NCBI RefSeq assembly: GCF_965263005.1
Contig: NZ_OZ253579.1
Location: 3,348,001 to 3,412,000, forward strand
Reading direction: 5' to 3'
DNA length: 64,000 nucleotides
DNA from: Rariloculus sp965263005
GTDB taxonomy: Bacteria; Pseudomonadota; Gammaproteobacteria; Steroidobacterales; Rariloculaceae
Below are positions 7,335 to 15,985 of this stretch, piece after piece (position 1 is the first letter of the stretch; each line of letters starts with the position of its first letter). The position numbers and the translations under genes are program-made. The notes under the pieces are model-generated. The model saw only the letters and a program-made list of their open reading frames with translations. It was not told the origin of the DNA and searched no databases.

Positions 7335-10064
7335 TCAGGCATCGTCCGCGAGCAATCCCAATTCCCGGGCACGGCGCACGGCATCAGCCCGCTTGGCCAC
7401 ACAGAGCTTGGCGAAGACTTTTCGCAGGTGATAGCGCACTCCGTCCACCGTGAGTCCGAGCTCCGCGGCGATCTGCTTGTCCCGCTGGCTCTCCGACCGC
7501 CGAAGCACGTCCTTTTGGCGTTGGCTCAGCACCGGCTCCGCGCCGTCGTCCAGTCGGCGCATCGCCGTCAGGAGCGACCGTGCGTCCTTGCGGCGAGGCG
7601 AATCGCGATGCCGATGGAGAAACCGTTTCACCACCGCCGCGCACGTCGCCCGCTCCCGCACCAGCGGCCAGGCGTAGGGGGATTCGGCAAACAACCGGAG
7701 AAATTGTTCCAGATGCGCCACGGCCGCCTCCGGCTCGCCGCCACGCTGCTCCAGCACCACCGACAGCGCCAGGCCCCGCATCCGGGTTCTTGTCAGGCCC
7801 CGCTCAGCGGTCACCGCGCTCAATTCGCGCGCCAGCCCGCGGGCTTCCCCGAACCGCTCCATTGCAATCAGCCAGCGCAGGCGCGCGCACGAGACCGCCT
7901 CCATTTCCCGCCACGTCTGCCCGGCCAGATCCACGCAGCCCTCGGAATCCTCCGGCAACTTGTCCCGCCGCCAGGCGCGCCCGGCGTCTTCGAGCCTTCC
8001 GGCGATCACGAGCACGGAAGTGCGCAATGCCGCCAGGTACCTTACAAGCGAAGTCAATCCGCCCGCGCGCACGAATGCCATCTGTTCATCCGCCACCGCC
8101 AGCGCCTGCTCGACTTGCCCGGCCCGAAGTCGCAGGTCGATCGAGACGCCGCTGCCCATGGCAAAAAACGAGAAGGGCGCACCGTAGTTCATCAACACTC
8201 TTGGAACACCGCCCACTTCCGCGCTATTCGGCACGCGGTTGCACTCCAACGCGAGTTCCTTCAATCCGAGATTGCAGCCCGCCGCGGGCACGGGATCGAG
8301 AACGAAGCTCTTTCTGGCGATCCGCCGGGCCCTTCGGTAGTGCGATTCGGCCTCCTGCGCCCGGCCCTGCGCCATGTCGACCTGGCCATGCAGTATTCCC
8401 CCATGCATCGCGATGAATTGGCTGTTGGCGAGAAATTCCCGGACCGCTGCCAGTCGCTCGAGAGCGGCATCGAACTCCCCCATCAATGAATGCACGCCAC
8501 ACCGCGCGTACTCCAATTGACCGCGAGTCAGCGGATCCATTCGCGGTGACCGGACCAGCCGATCGATATCGGCGGACAGGGTTCGCATCAGTTTAGAGGC
8601 GCCCAGTTCTCCCCCGTACAGGGCCAGGCCGCCGCGAGCGATGCACTCGTCCACCAGATACTCGAAGTCCGGGTCGTCTTCATCCCTGTGCCGCGGCGGG
8701 TGGGTCGTGGACACGTCATGGTAGAGCTTGCGGGCCTCCTCCAGGCTTCCCGACAGCGCCAGGACAATGCAGCGCACCAGCGCCAGCCGCGGACGCGCCG
8801 AGATGACCTCCTCGCTCAACAACCGGTTCGCGGCCTGCAACTGCACCGCCCCCTGGCGGGCCCACAGGCGCACGCCCCCCGCCTGCTCGAGGAGGTCGCC
8901 GGCCAGGACCGGATCCCCGCCCACGAGGGCGTGACGCATGGCCGGCACCGTTTCGCCGCGACGCGCCAGCGCCTCGGCAAGCCGGCAACGGATCGCACGG
9001 AACCGCTCCGGGTTCTCCCGGTACCGCTGCCTGGCGCAATACTCCCGCACCAGCGGATGCAGCCGCCAGTTCCGGGTGGCGCCGCCGCTCACCGGCTCCA
9101 GCAACCCGGCCAGCACACCCATCGACTCCAGCCGGTACATCGAGTCGCCCCGTTGCAGTACCTCGTCCAGCAAGGCCGCGTCGATCCAGTCGAACAACCC
9201 CAGATCCAGAAGGAAGTCCCGGTCATCCCGCCCGAGATCCGCGAAAAGACGCGTCTCGATCCAGTTCCGGACGAAATCTTTAACGATGCCGGCGCCCGCT
9301 TCGGGGCCGCGCTCGATGCTGTTGCGGGAAATGCGCAGTGCGAGCGGCCAACCGGCCGAACGGTCGATCTCCTCGGCCAGTTCGCTGCGCGACAGCATCA
9401 GATCGAAAAACCGGGCCACATCCGCTCCGGAGAACCGCAAGTCTTCCGACGCAAGGACCTCCGCGCGGCCCTCCAGCGCGGCGCCGGCCACGTTCAGCCC
9501 GTCCGGTATCTGCCGGCACGCGACCGCCAGGTGCAGGTTGGGCGGCCCGCGTTGCAGCAGGTGCTCCAGCAACGCCACCGAGGCGGGGTTCTCCAGCCGC
9601 TCCAACTCGTCGAAGGCGATCACGAACGGCTTGCCAAACGACTGGATTTTGCGCAAAACCAATTCGACCCGGCTTCCCAGCTCCGCGCCCGCCTCCTCGA
9701 GGTCGGACAGGTCAAGCAGATCCAATCCGGCGCCGTGGCAGGCGAAGGCGATGTAGGTGTCCAGCGCCTCCGGCTCGTCCCGCTCGTCCACCGAAACCCA
9801 GGCGGCGGGCACGCCTTCGTTGCGCAGACTGCGGCAGCATTCCGCCAGCAGCGTGGTCTTGCCGAATCCGCCGGACGCCTTCAGCACCGTCAGCCGGCGC
9901 TGTGTGGGCATGGACCGGTCCATCAGTTCGTCGCGGCGGACGTACCCCGCCACGCGGTCGGGCAGCGTGATTCTCTGGCGCAGCAACCAGGGCGGCGCCT
10001 GCAAGGCAGGGGATTCCCCGCCCGTTTCGCCGGGCGATTCGATAGTTCGGTCGTCGCTTGTCAT
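7335..10064 (-). CDS. MalT-like ATP-dependent LuxR-family transcriptional activator
   Basis: 909 aa from ATG 10062-10064. The N-terminal STAND/NB-ARC-type NTPase has Walker A KASGGFGKTTL (~62-72) and the hhhhDE-type segment FVIAFDELERL. A long helical TPR-like middle follows, as in MalT. The C-terminus is a LuxR helix-turn-helix (LSQRQKDVLRR, then DKQIAAELGLTVDGVRYHLR, then KVFAKLCVAKRADAVRRAREL). Such proteins are signal-integrating activators; the ligand is unknown. A start further upstream (e.g. ATG near 10157) is possible because the conserved promoter element lies at 10260-10360. That element also precedes the kinase unit, so this protein is a reasonable candidate to control both (inference). 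Confidence 0.85.
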   Translation of the reverse strand: MTSDDRTIESPGETGGESPALQAPPWLLRQRITLPDRVAGYVRRDELMDRSMPTQRRLTVLKASGGFGKTTLLAECCRSLRNEGVPAAWVSVDERDEPEALDTYIAFACHGAGLDLLDLSDLEEAGAELGSRVELVLRKIQSFGKPFVIAFDELERLENPASVALLEHLLQRGPPNLHLAVACRQIPDGLNVAGAALEGRAEVLASEDLRFSGADVARFFDLMLSRSELAEEIDRSAGWPLALRISRNSIERGPEAGAGIVKDFVRNWIETRLFADLGRDDRDFLLDLGLFDWIDAALLDEVLQRGDSMYRLESMGVLAGLLEPVSGGATRNWRLHPLVREYCARQRYRENPERFRAIRCRLAEALARRGETVPAMRHALVGGDPVLAGDLLEQAGGVRLWARQGAVQLQAANRLLSEEVISARPRLALVRCIVLALSGSLEEARKLYHDVSTTHPPRHRDEDDPDFEYLVDECIARGGLALYGGELGASKLMRTLSADIDRLVRSPRMDPLTRGQLEYARCGVHSLMGEFDAALERLAAVREFLANSQFIAMHGGILHGQVDMAQGRAQEAESHYRRARRIARKSFVLDPVPAAGCNLGLKELALECNRVPNSAEVGGVPRVLMNYGAPFSFFAMGSGVSIDLRLRAGQVEQALAVADEQMAFVRAGGLTSLVRYLAALRTSVLVIAGRLEDAGRAWRRDKLPEDSEGCVDLAGQTWREMEAVSCARLRWLIAMERFGEARGLARELSAVTAERGLTRTRMRGLALSVVLEQRGGEPEAAVAHLEQFLRLFAESPYAWPLVRERATCAAVVKRFLHRHRDSPRRKDARSLLTAMRRLDDGAEPVLSQRQKDVLRRSESQRDKQIAAELGLTVDGVRYHLRKVFAKLCVAKRADAVRRARELGLLADDA

Positions 10065-10259
10065 CTTTTCCCGTACCGACTCAGCCCGGGCAACCCGAAG
10101 CGTCGTTGCCGGCGCCCGGGCCGAGGGCCCCGAATCGAGGCGCCCACCGCCGCTCATTCGCCCAAAACCGTCCCGCCAGCGCAAGGCTTCGGGCGACGCA
10201 AAACCTTTTTCGATATCCCTTCCGGGCCGCTGGCATGCCCATTCACCCGTGCAATGACG

Positions 10260-10360
10260 GCGAATTTTCCCCGATGCGGAAAAGACTACCAATCAATCCC
10301 GCCCGTAGTGGGCTGAAAATCCTGTAGCCTCGTTACGCGCAAAAGACGACTACACAATGC
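10260..10360 (-). promoter_or_regulatory. Duplicated palindrome-rich regulatory element, copy B
   Basis: Counterpart of 7153-7253, upstream of the LuxR-family gene. It carries TTTTCC...GGAAAA, GCCC(GTAGT)GGGC and GTAG...CTAC inverted repeats at the same relative positions as copy A, in the same orientation. Confidence 0.6.
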
Positions 10361-10553
10361 GCCGCCCGAAACCGCCGACCCAATCATGCCCTGAAGGGCA
10401 GCGCGTGTTTTCCTCTGGTTGGCCCTCACCGGTCCCTTCTCCGGGGTAACCACCGCGTCACCGACCTTCGCTGTCACACCACCGTTGTCGCTTCCGCCAA
10501 TATGGCCGCTTTCGCCGGATTCCAACATCGACAACGCGGCACGCGCCTTCACA

Positions 10554-10754
10554 ATGACGCCCATGCGCGAGTCGACACGCCCCGAACTTCGAATACTGGC
10601 CGGTCTGTACGTTCAGAACGAGAGATCTTTTGTCGTCCGCCGTTGCGTGCAGCGTTTCCTGGCGGGCGAGATCTCCTCGCGGGAGGCCATCGCCCGCATT
10701 CGCAAGCACGCCGATGTGCGCGACGAGGACCCGGACCGGCCGCCCGATTCCTAG
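10554..10754 (+). CDS. Small hypothetical protein
   Basis: 66 aa from ATG 10554 (a 111-aa frame is open further upstream but its first part looks non-coding). The sequence ERSFVVRRCVQRFLAGEIS followed by SREAIARIRKHADVRDED reads like a genuine small helical, charged protein. No ribosome binding site stands out and no family is recognised. It lies between the LuxR-family gene (divergent) and the mobile-element block. Confidence 0.35.
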   Translation: MTPMRESTRPELRILAGLYVQNERSFVVRRCVQRFLAGEISSREAIARIRKHADVRDEDPDRPPDS

Positions 10755-11152
10755 ATCGTCGGCATCGCCCCGTTCTTCGAAGCCTCCTGTAAAGCCCCTA
10801 TGCCAGGGGCCCGCGCCTCGCAATGGCCATCATCGCCTGACCGCAACCGACGCGTTCCGTCCGGCCTTCATCCTCCCGCCATCCGCCAGCCCCATGGCGC
10901 CGGACCCCATCGGAGCCCTGCGGCAACGCCCGCCGGTTGCATCGGCACCCGGTCCCGGCCCCGCGGTGCCCGGAGGAACGGTCCGCCTTTTTCGGGGTGA
11001 GTCGTAGCCGGGACGCGGGCGCGTTTCCCGCCTTCGGCTTGCCTTGTTCGTATCGACCGAGGTTGCGCGCGTTGGCGCGACCGGCCGGGACCGCTTCGAC
11101 GGCCGCCCGGGACCCCCCCCCCGAAATTCTTCACCCTACCGCTGGAGGCGTC
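10755..11152. other. Non-coding stretch before the mobile-element block
   Basis: About 400 bases with no credible gene. A GGAG ribosome binding site (GCTGGAGGCGTC) for the following DUF2958 remnant lies at its end. Confidence 0.4.
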
Positions 11153-11453
11153 ATGGAACTGTTGACCGAAACGCAGCGCGAGCAGCTGCTCGCCAACGGC
11201 CGAAACCGCGACGGGGATCACGCCCCGGTGGTGAAGCTGTTCAACCCCACGGGAACCGCCACCTGGCTGGTGTCGAAGCTCGATCCGGAGGAACCGGACG
11301 TCGCATTCGCACTCGCGGACTTGGGCTTTGGCAGTCCCGAAATGGGCAGTTTTCGCATTTCTGAGCTTCAGTCCGTCCGCCGGCCGCATCGTCGAGTCCG
11401 GACCCGAGATCGAGGCCGCCGCGAGCCGGCGCAACGACACGGCCCACGCCTGA
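11153..11453 (+). pseudogene. DUF2958 gene with internal deletion and frameshift
   Basis: Starts MELLTETQREQLLANG and aligns throughout with the intact DUF2958 protein at 25380-25799 (MQLITSALREQLLANG) up to SELQ. About 100 bases are then missing, and the homologous end (GRIVESGPEIEAAASRR, ending at the TGA near 11453) continues in a different frame. In the native order this gene precedes radC, and it has a good ribosome binding site. It shows that this stretch is a decayed paralogue of the block further right. Confidence 0.8.
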
Positions 11454-11611
11454 CGGCGACCCACGCCCGATTCGCCGCATCGAGGGCGGTGGGCGGTCCG
11501 GAGGGGGCGGTCCCGGGGGCCGGCGCGGGTTTCCGCGCCGGTTTAGCCCCGGATGGATCCCCTTCGTTCCGCCTGCCGCCTTCACCCCGTCCTTCCAGGA
11601 GCCCATCGACC

Positions 11612-12091
11612 ATGACCGCAACCACGACTGCCGCCTCAACCGCCGCGCGCGAGAATCAGGACCGCTTTCAAACCCTCTCGCCCTCATCCCTGTCCCGAAG
11701 CGAGAAATCCTCCGTCGTGAAACTCGCCCTCGCCGTGCTTACGTCGCGCTACCGGCCGGGCCGCGCTTTCACCTCGCCCGAGGACATCGAGGGTTTTTTG
11801 CGCCTGAAACTCACCGGCCGGCGCAACGAGGTATTCGGGATTATTTTTCTCGACACCCGGCATCGTCTCATCGCGATCGAGGAGCTGTTCAAGGGCACCG
11901 TTGACGGAGCGGCCGTGTACCCGCGCGTGGTCGTGCAGAAGGCGCTCGAGAAAAACGCCGCCGCCGTGGTGCTCTTCCATAACCACCCCTTAGGTGGAAA
12001 ACATGTTGTCAACCTACCAATGATCAGCTCTGTTCTGCGCAAAATACTTGGGGATGATCGTATGCAATTACGCCAACACCTGACGGCTTAG
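11612..12091 (+). pseudogene. radC-like gene, 5' part, interrupted by the outer transposon
   Basis: RadC/MPN (JAB) family proteins have a metalloprotease-like fold with an HxHP...S..D motif; the cellular role is unclear. Here residues 1-126 of a RadC-like protein (PGRAFTSPEDIEGFLRLKL, then VFGIIFLDTRHRL) run to His-Asn-His-Pro. The frame then enters the left end of a mobile element at 11990 and adds a foreign tail (LGGKHVVNLPMISSVLR...) to a stop at 12091. The missing 3' part lies at 20848-21000. Joining 11612-11989 to 20854-21000 restores a 174-aa RadC-like protein. Confidence 0.85.
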
Positions 12092-13493
12092 AGTTCCTTC
12101 GGGCGTTTAGATTGGTTGATGTGCGTACCGTCGAGTTAACTTCCGCCAGTCTCCGAAATCCTAAACGTCATGCGTAGTCATCGAAACCATCGGTGCCTCA
12201 CAGGTCATTTGTGCCATCCAGCCGCTCCACTGCCCTGCGGCCTGCGGAGCCGGAGGGCGGCGTTGGCCGGGCGAAATCCGGTGCTTCGCGAGGCTTCTCG
12301 CCACGCAGAAAACCCGGACGATTTTCATCATCCCATCGTTCGGCGTCCCTCCAGGGCGTTTCCAGGAGCACACAGCCAATGCCCGCATCGAAAACCGCCC
12401 CCGCAAGCGACAACCGCTTTCAATCGCTTTCGCCCGCCACATTGTCCAAAAGCGAGAAGTCCTCCGTGGTGACGCTCGCCCTCAAGGTGTTGTCCCAGCG
12501 CTTCCGCCCCGGCCGCGCGTTCACCTCGCCCGAGGACATCGAAGGGTATCTCCGCCTCAAACTCACCGGGCGGCGCAACGAGGTGTTCGGCATCATCTAC
12601 CTCGACACCAGGCATCGCCTGATCGAAATCGCCGAACTCTTCCAGGGCACCGTCGACGGGGCGGCCGTGTACCCGCGCGTGGTCGTGCAGCAGGCGCTCG
12701 AGAAGAACGCCGCGGCCATTGTGATTTTTCACAACCACCCCTTAGGTGGAAAACAAGTTGTCAACCAACCAATGATCGGCTCTGTTCTGCGCAAAATTCT
12801 TGGGGATGATCGTATGCAATTGCGCCAATACCTGACGGCCTAGAGTTCCTGCGGGCGTTTGGATTGGTTGATGTGCGAACCGTCGAGTTAACTTCCGCCA
12901 GTCTCCGAAATCCTAGTCGTCATGCGTCGTCATCGAAACCATCGGTGCCTCACAGGTCATTTGTGCCATCCAGCCGCTCCACTGCCCTGCGGCCTGCGGA
13001 GCCGGAGGGCGGCGTTGGCCGGGCGAAATCCGGTGCTTCGCGAGGCTTCTCGCCACGCAGAAAACCCGGACGATTTTCATCATCCCATCGTTCGGCGTCC
13101 CTCCAGGGCGTTTCCAGGAGCACACAGCCAATGCCCGCATCGAAAACCGCCCCCGCAAGCGACAACCGCTTTCAATCGCTTTCCCCCGCCGCATTGTCCA
13201 AAAGCGAGAAGTCCTCCGTGGTGACGCTCGCCCTCAAGGTGTTGTCCCAGCGCTTCCGCCCCGGCCGCGCGTTCACCTCGCCCGAGGACATTGAAGGGTT
13301 TCTCCGCCTCAAACTCACCGGGCGGCGCAACGAGGTGTTCGGCATCATCTACCTCGACACCAGGCATCGCCTGATCGAAATCGCCGAACTCTTCCAGGGC
13401 ACCATCGACGGGGCGGCCGTGTACCCGCGCGTGGTCGTGCAGCAGGCCCTCGAGAAGAACGCCGCTGCTGTAGTGATCTACCACAACCACCCG
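11990..13493 (+). repeat. Tandem direct repeat of ~752 bp: transposon left end plus cargo radC 5' part
   Basis: 11990-12741 and 12742-13493 are near-identical copies differing by scattered substitutions. Each consists of the TTAGGT left end, a ~240-base non-coding lead, a shared radC promoter/ribosome-binding region and the radC 5' part. The tandem follows from one element inserting into the cargo radC of another. Confidence 0.85.
12379..12843 (+). pseudogene. Cargo radC of the outer element, 5' part, interrupted by the inner element
   Basis: Starts MPASKTAPASDNRFQ after an AGGAG ribosome binding site and reads as RadC-like to HNHP at 12741. It then enters the inner element's left end (tail LGGKQVVNQPMIGSVLR..., stop at 12843). 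The 3' part (19351-19503) follows the inner element. As a chimera it keeps the His pair of the metal-binding motif but lacks the downstream Ser and Asp. Confidence 0.82.
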
Positions 13494-13640
13494 AGTCAGG
13501 TATCGGAGCCAAGTGACGCCGACCGCGGCATCACGCAGAAGCTCGGCCGGGCCCTCGCGCTGATCGACGTGCGCCTGCTCGATCACCTCGTCGTCACCGA
13601 CGGGGACATGGTCTCGTTCGCGGAACGCGGGCTTATATGA
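13131..13640 (+). CDS. Intact RadC-like JAB/MPN protein carried by the inner transposon
   Basis: 169 aa from ATG 13131, after TTCCAGGAG at a 9-10 base spacing. It shows the full RadC signature: PGRAFTSPEDIEGFLRL near residue 38, FGIIYLDTRHRLIEI near 67, and the metal-binding run HNHPSQVSEPSDADR near 118-132. Length matches short, mobile-element RadC proteins that lack the N-terminal HhH domain. At the codons that are the transposon target elsewhere it reads CACCCGAGTCAGG instead of CACCCC-TCC/TCG, so the target is altered while the protein motif is kept. It is the only uninterrupted radC here and may replace the split copies. Confidence 0.88.
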   Translation: MPASKTAPASDNRFQSLSPAALSKSEKSSVVTLALKVLSQRFRPGRAFTSPEDIEGFLRLKLTGRRNEVFGIIYLDTRHRLIEIAELFQGTIDGAAVYPRVVVQQALEKNAAAVVIYHNHPSQVSEPSDADRGITQKLGRALALIDVRLLDHLVVTDGDMVSFAERGLI

Positions 13641-13656
13641 CCGAGCGTTTCGGCAA

Positions 13657-14085
13657 CTATTTGCCAGGGTTCAACACCGATTCCAGTCGCACGGATGCTA
13701 ACTTCGTTTTGCTGCTACGACGAAGTGCGGCGAGTTCTCCCTCGCGTCTCTGAAGCAAGATCTGACTCTCGGACCAAGCCGCAAAGTAGTGGTCGACGAG
13801 TGCTGCAAGTTGGCCGAGTTGAGTTCGCAGTGCAGCGTTTTCTTCACGCAGGGCTGTCAAGGCCTGTTGGCTTGGTGCTGCTCTTCCCCAGTGTTTATGC
13901 TGCCATTTGTGCAGCGCGTGCACTACGCCCGGGTGGTAGCGGTAGAGCGTGGTACGCGAGACGCCGGCAATCTGACACAGCGCTGTTGCGGTTGGTTTGC
14001 CGGGCATGCTGTCGGAAGCGTGTTGAGCAATCAGTTGCGACAACGCCCGTTGAAGTCGTTGTTCCGTCGATACGTTATCAGCCAT
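13657..14085 (-). CDS. tnpC: TnpC-like accessory protein of the Tn554-like element
   Basis: 142 aa from ATG 14083-14085, overlapping the stop of the upstream recombinase by 8 bases (ATGGCTGA). An N-terminal helix-turn-helix (TATALCQIAGVSRTTLYRYH) is followed by a coiled coil (LTALREENAALRTQLGQLAA). This is the layout of TnpC/DUF6262 proteins that assist Tn554-type recombinases and influence orientation or frequency. It ends 16 bases from the convergent cargo radC. Confidence 0.75.
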   Translation of the reverse strand: MADNVSTEQRLQRALSQLIAQHASDSMPGKPTATALCQIAGVSRTTLYRYHPGVVHALHKWQHKHWGRAAPSQQALTALREENAALRTQLGQLAALVDHYFAAWSESQILLQRREGELAALRRSSKTKLASVRLESVLNPGK

Positions 14086-15976
14086 GGTTGCCTTCCTTGC
14101 ACGCGGCATTGTCGATCGCTCGAATCATCGCGCGAGCTTCCTCGAGTCGGCTGCGCGCGATTTGCAGTGTCTGTCGAGGCAGTGCCGGTTCGTGCAACAG
14201 GGCCTCGTGTCGATCGACCTGATCGAGCCAGTACGGTCGATGTTTTGGCGATACCGCGAAGTTCTTGCATCCCGCGCAGGTGGAGGGCTCCCGGCGTGCG
14301 GGATTGGGACCGATGGCGTTGCCGAGACAGGCGCTATGCTCTTCGCGGTAGACGCAGAACCCCCAGTCGCACACGCCGAGGGTGAGTCCGGCGTCGGTCA
14401 ACATGCGTGCATAGCTTCTTATGTCTTCTTTGAGACGCGCGCCTCTGAAGCGCGGACGTTTGGCGGCGATATCCTGGCCTGCGCGTCCGCCCAAAGCGGG
14501 TGTCGCGAGCATGTGTTCCCAAGCGCTCACCGACTGCTCGAGAATCTCGGCATCGATCTCCTGGTTGAGTCGATAGTCGGATCCGCAATAGGACGTATCG
14601 GTGACGGCGCGTTCACGATGGCCGAGATGTTGGGCGATGGCAAACAAGGCCGATCGATCCCGTAGCGCCGCGAAGCGCACAAAGGTCTTGCGACCTTGAT
14701 GGGTTGTCAATCGCCACGGCTCGCCGTCATGATCGGGCAGATCGAGCCACGTAGCGAATCGACTGAGCAACAATCGCATGCGCATAGTCGAAAGGATCTG
14801 AATCTCGCCCTCGCACATCGGCCGCCACTCGGTGGCGCCGCTGACCTGGCAGCGGCGCAGCCACAGACAGTCGCGACCTGTTTGCTGACGATGCCCTTCG
14901 GACAGTGCTTCGAGCACCGCGATGGCTTGAACCGCCGGTGGCGGAGCGACCCACTGATGAGGGCGGCCGTGGTACTCGGGCTGTTTTTTGAAAATAGCGC
15001 CGACGATGACGGTCACGGAATCGGGCTCCGCCCCGTGACGTTGTACGCAGCCGGCCTGCAGGTGCAGAATCTCACTGGCTCTTGCGCCGACGAGGTAGGC
15101 GATGACGACAAAGCAGGCCGCGTAGAGCATGTCGATAGCGCGAGCCAGGTCACGAACCCTTGTCAGCGACTGGTCGTGGCCGGGACTCTCGACAGCGGCC
15201 TGCTCGAGCGCGCGCGTTGCCGCGTTGGTGCAGGCCTCGAGGCCGTAGCCGCGCCGCTCGGACGATGCCATGGCATCGGCGTAGACCTGTCGTGCTTGCA
15301 AAATGTTGCTGGCCCCAACGCTGACCAGATCAATCGCGTGCTTGACGAGCGCCACAGCAACCGCGTCAGGCGTGTGCGGCCAGCGTTGGATATCGGCATC
15401 GCGCACGCCGGCGACATCGCCGTGGCTGCGCCCGGGAAAAGGGTCGAACGTGAGTCCATCGTCGATCTCATTGCGAAAGCGATAGAGATACGTGAACAGG
15501 TACAGGTACTTCTCCACCGTCGAGTTGGCGAGTGTCTCGGCGGCGATGCCGGCACGCTCCGCGACCGCGCGTTGAAACTGCCGCACTGCGGTGGCGTCCA
15601 GACCGCCAAAGCGTGAGACGCCGGCGCAATCCATCCATCGGAGCAGCTCGCGCAGATACGCGAAGTAACCGGCGACTGTGGTCGCTCGCTGTGACAATCC
15701 CGTGCCCAGCCCACGGCGACGGATGATGGCGATCAACTGTCGGCTACTCTCCAGCAGTGACGCATACCGATCGTCGGTGAACACCCGGTCGTTGGGCATG
15801 GAGAAACCCCACAGCAATCGAACGGGACGGGGCTCTTCGAGCAAGTTGGTCGGACGAAGAGTCCAAACGGCATCGTTCCAGGCGCAGTCGAGCAGAAACC
15901 AACCTCGATCGGTGGAGGCTGCTTGCTCGTCCGATGACGTGCTGCGTTGTAACTCGTGTGACCGTGACGTGGGCAT
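14078..15976 (-). CDS. Large tyrosine recombinase (TnpB-like) of the Tn554-like element
   Basis: 632 aa. C-terminal catalytic residues of the tyrosine-recombinase fold are visible: Arg in YLVGARASEILHL, HxxR in TTHQGRKTFVRF, GH in QHLGHRERAV and a candidate nucleophile Tyr in TDTSYCGSDY. A Cys-rich tail (LGVCDWGFCVYREEHSACLG, then CAGCKNF) resembles the zinc-binding end of large Tn554 TnpB-type integrases. It is co-transcribed leftward after the 578-aa recombinase (10-base gap) and overlaps tnpC. It presumably acts with the other two recombinases on the element ends (inference). Confidence 0.85.
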   Translation of the reverse strand: MPTSRSHELQRSTSSDEQAASTDRGWFLLDCAWNDAVWTLRPTNLLEEPRPVRLLWGFSMPNDRVFTDDRYASLLESSRQLIAIIRRRGLGTGLSQRATTVAGYFAYLRELLRWMDCAGVSRFGGLDATAVRQFQRAVAERAGIAAETLANSTVEKYLYLFTYLYRFRNEIDDGLTFDPFPGRSHGDVAGVRDADIQRWPHTPDAVAVALVKHAIDLVSVGASNILQARQVYADAMASSERRGYGLEACTNAATRALEQAAVESPGHDQSLTRVRDLARAIDMLYAACFVVIAYLVGARASEILHLQAGCVQRHGAEPDSVTVIVGAIFKKQPEYHGRPHQWVAPPPAVQAIAVLEALSEGHRQQTGRDCLWLRRCQVSGATEWRPMCEGEIQILSTMRMRLLLSRFATWLDLPDHDGEPWRLTTHQGRKTFVRFAALRDRSALFAIAQHLGHRERAVTDTSYCGSDYRLNQEIDAEILEQSVSAWEHMLATPALGGRAGQDIAAKRPRFRGARLKEDIRSYARMLTDAGLTLGVCDWGFCVYREEHSACLGNAIGPNPARREPSTCAGCKNFAVSPKHRPYWLDQVDRHEALLHEPALPRQTLQIARSRLEEARAMIRAIDNAACKEGNHG

Positions 15977-15985
15977 GTGGGTCTC

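Noticed and set aside
11990..12091. The tail after HNHP in the interrupted radC genes as a natural alternative C-terminus
   Set aside because: It coincides exactly with the transposon left end in two places and lacks the RadC Ser/Asp residues; explained by read-through into the element.
12092..12978. Tandem repeats here as a CRISPR or satellite array
   Set aside because: Only two ~752-bp units, each containing radC coding sequence and a transposon end; explained by nested insertion.
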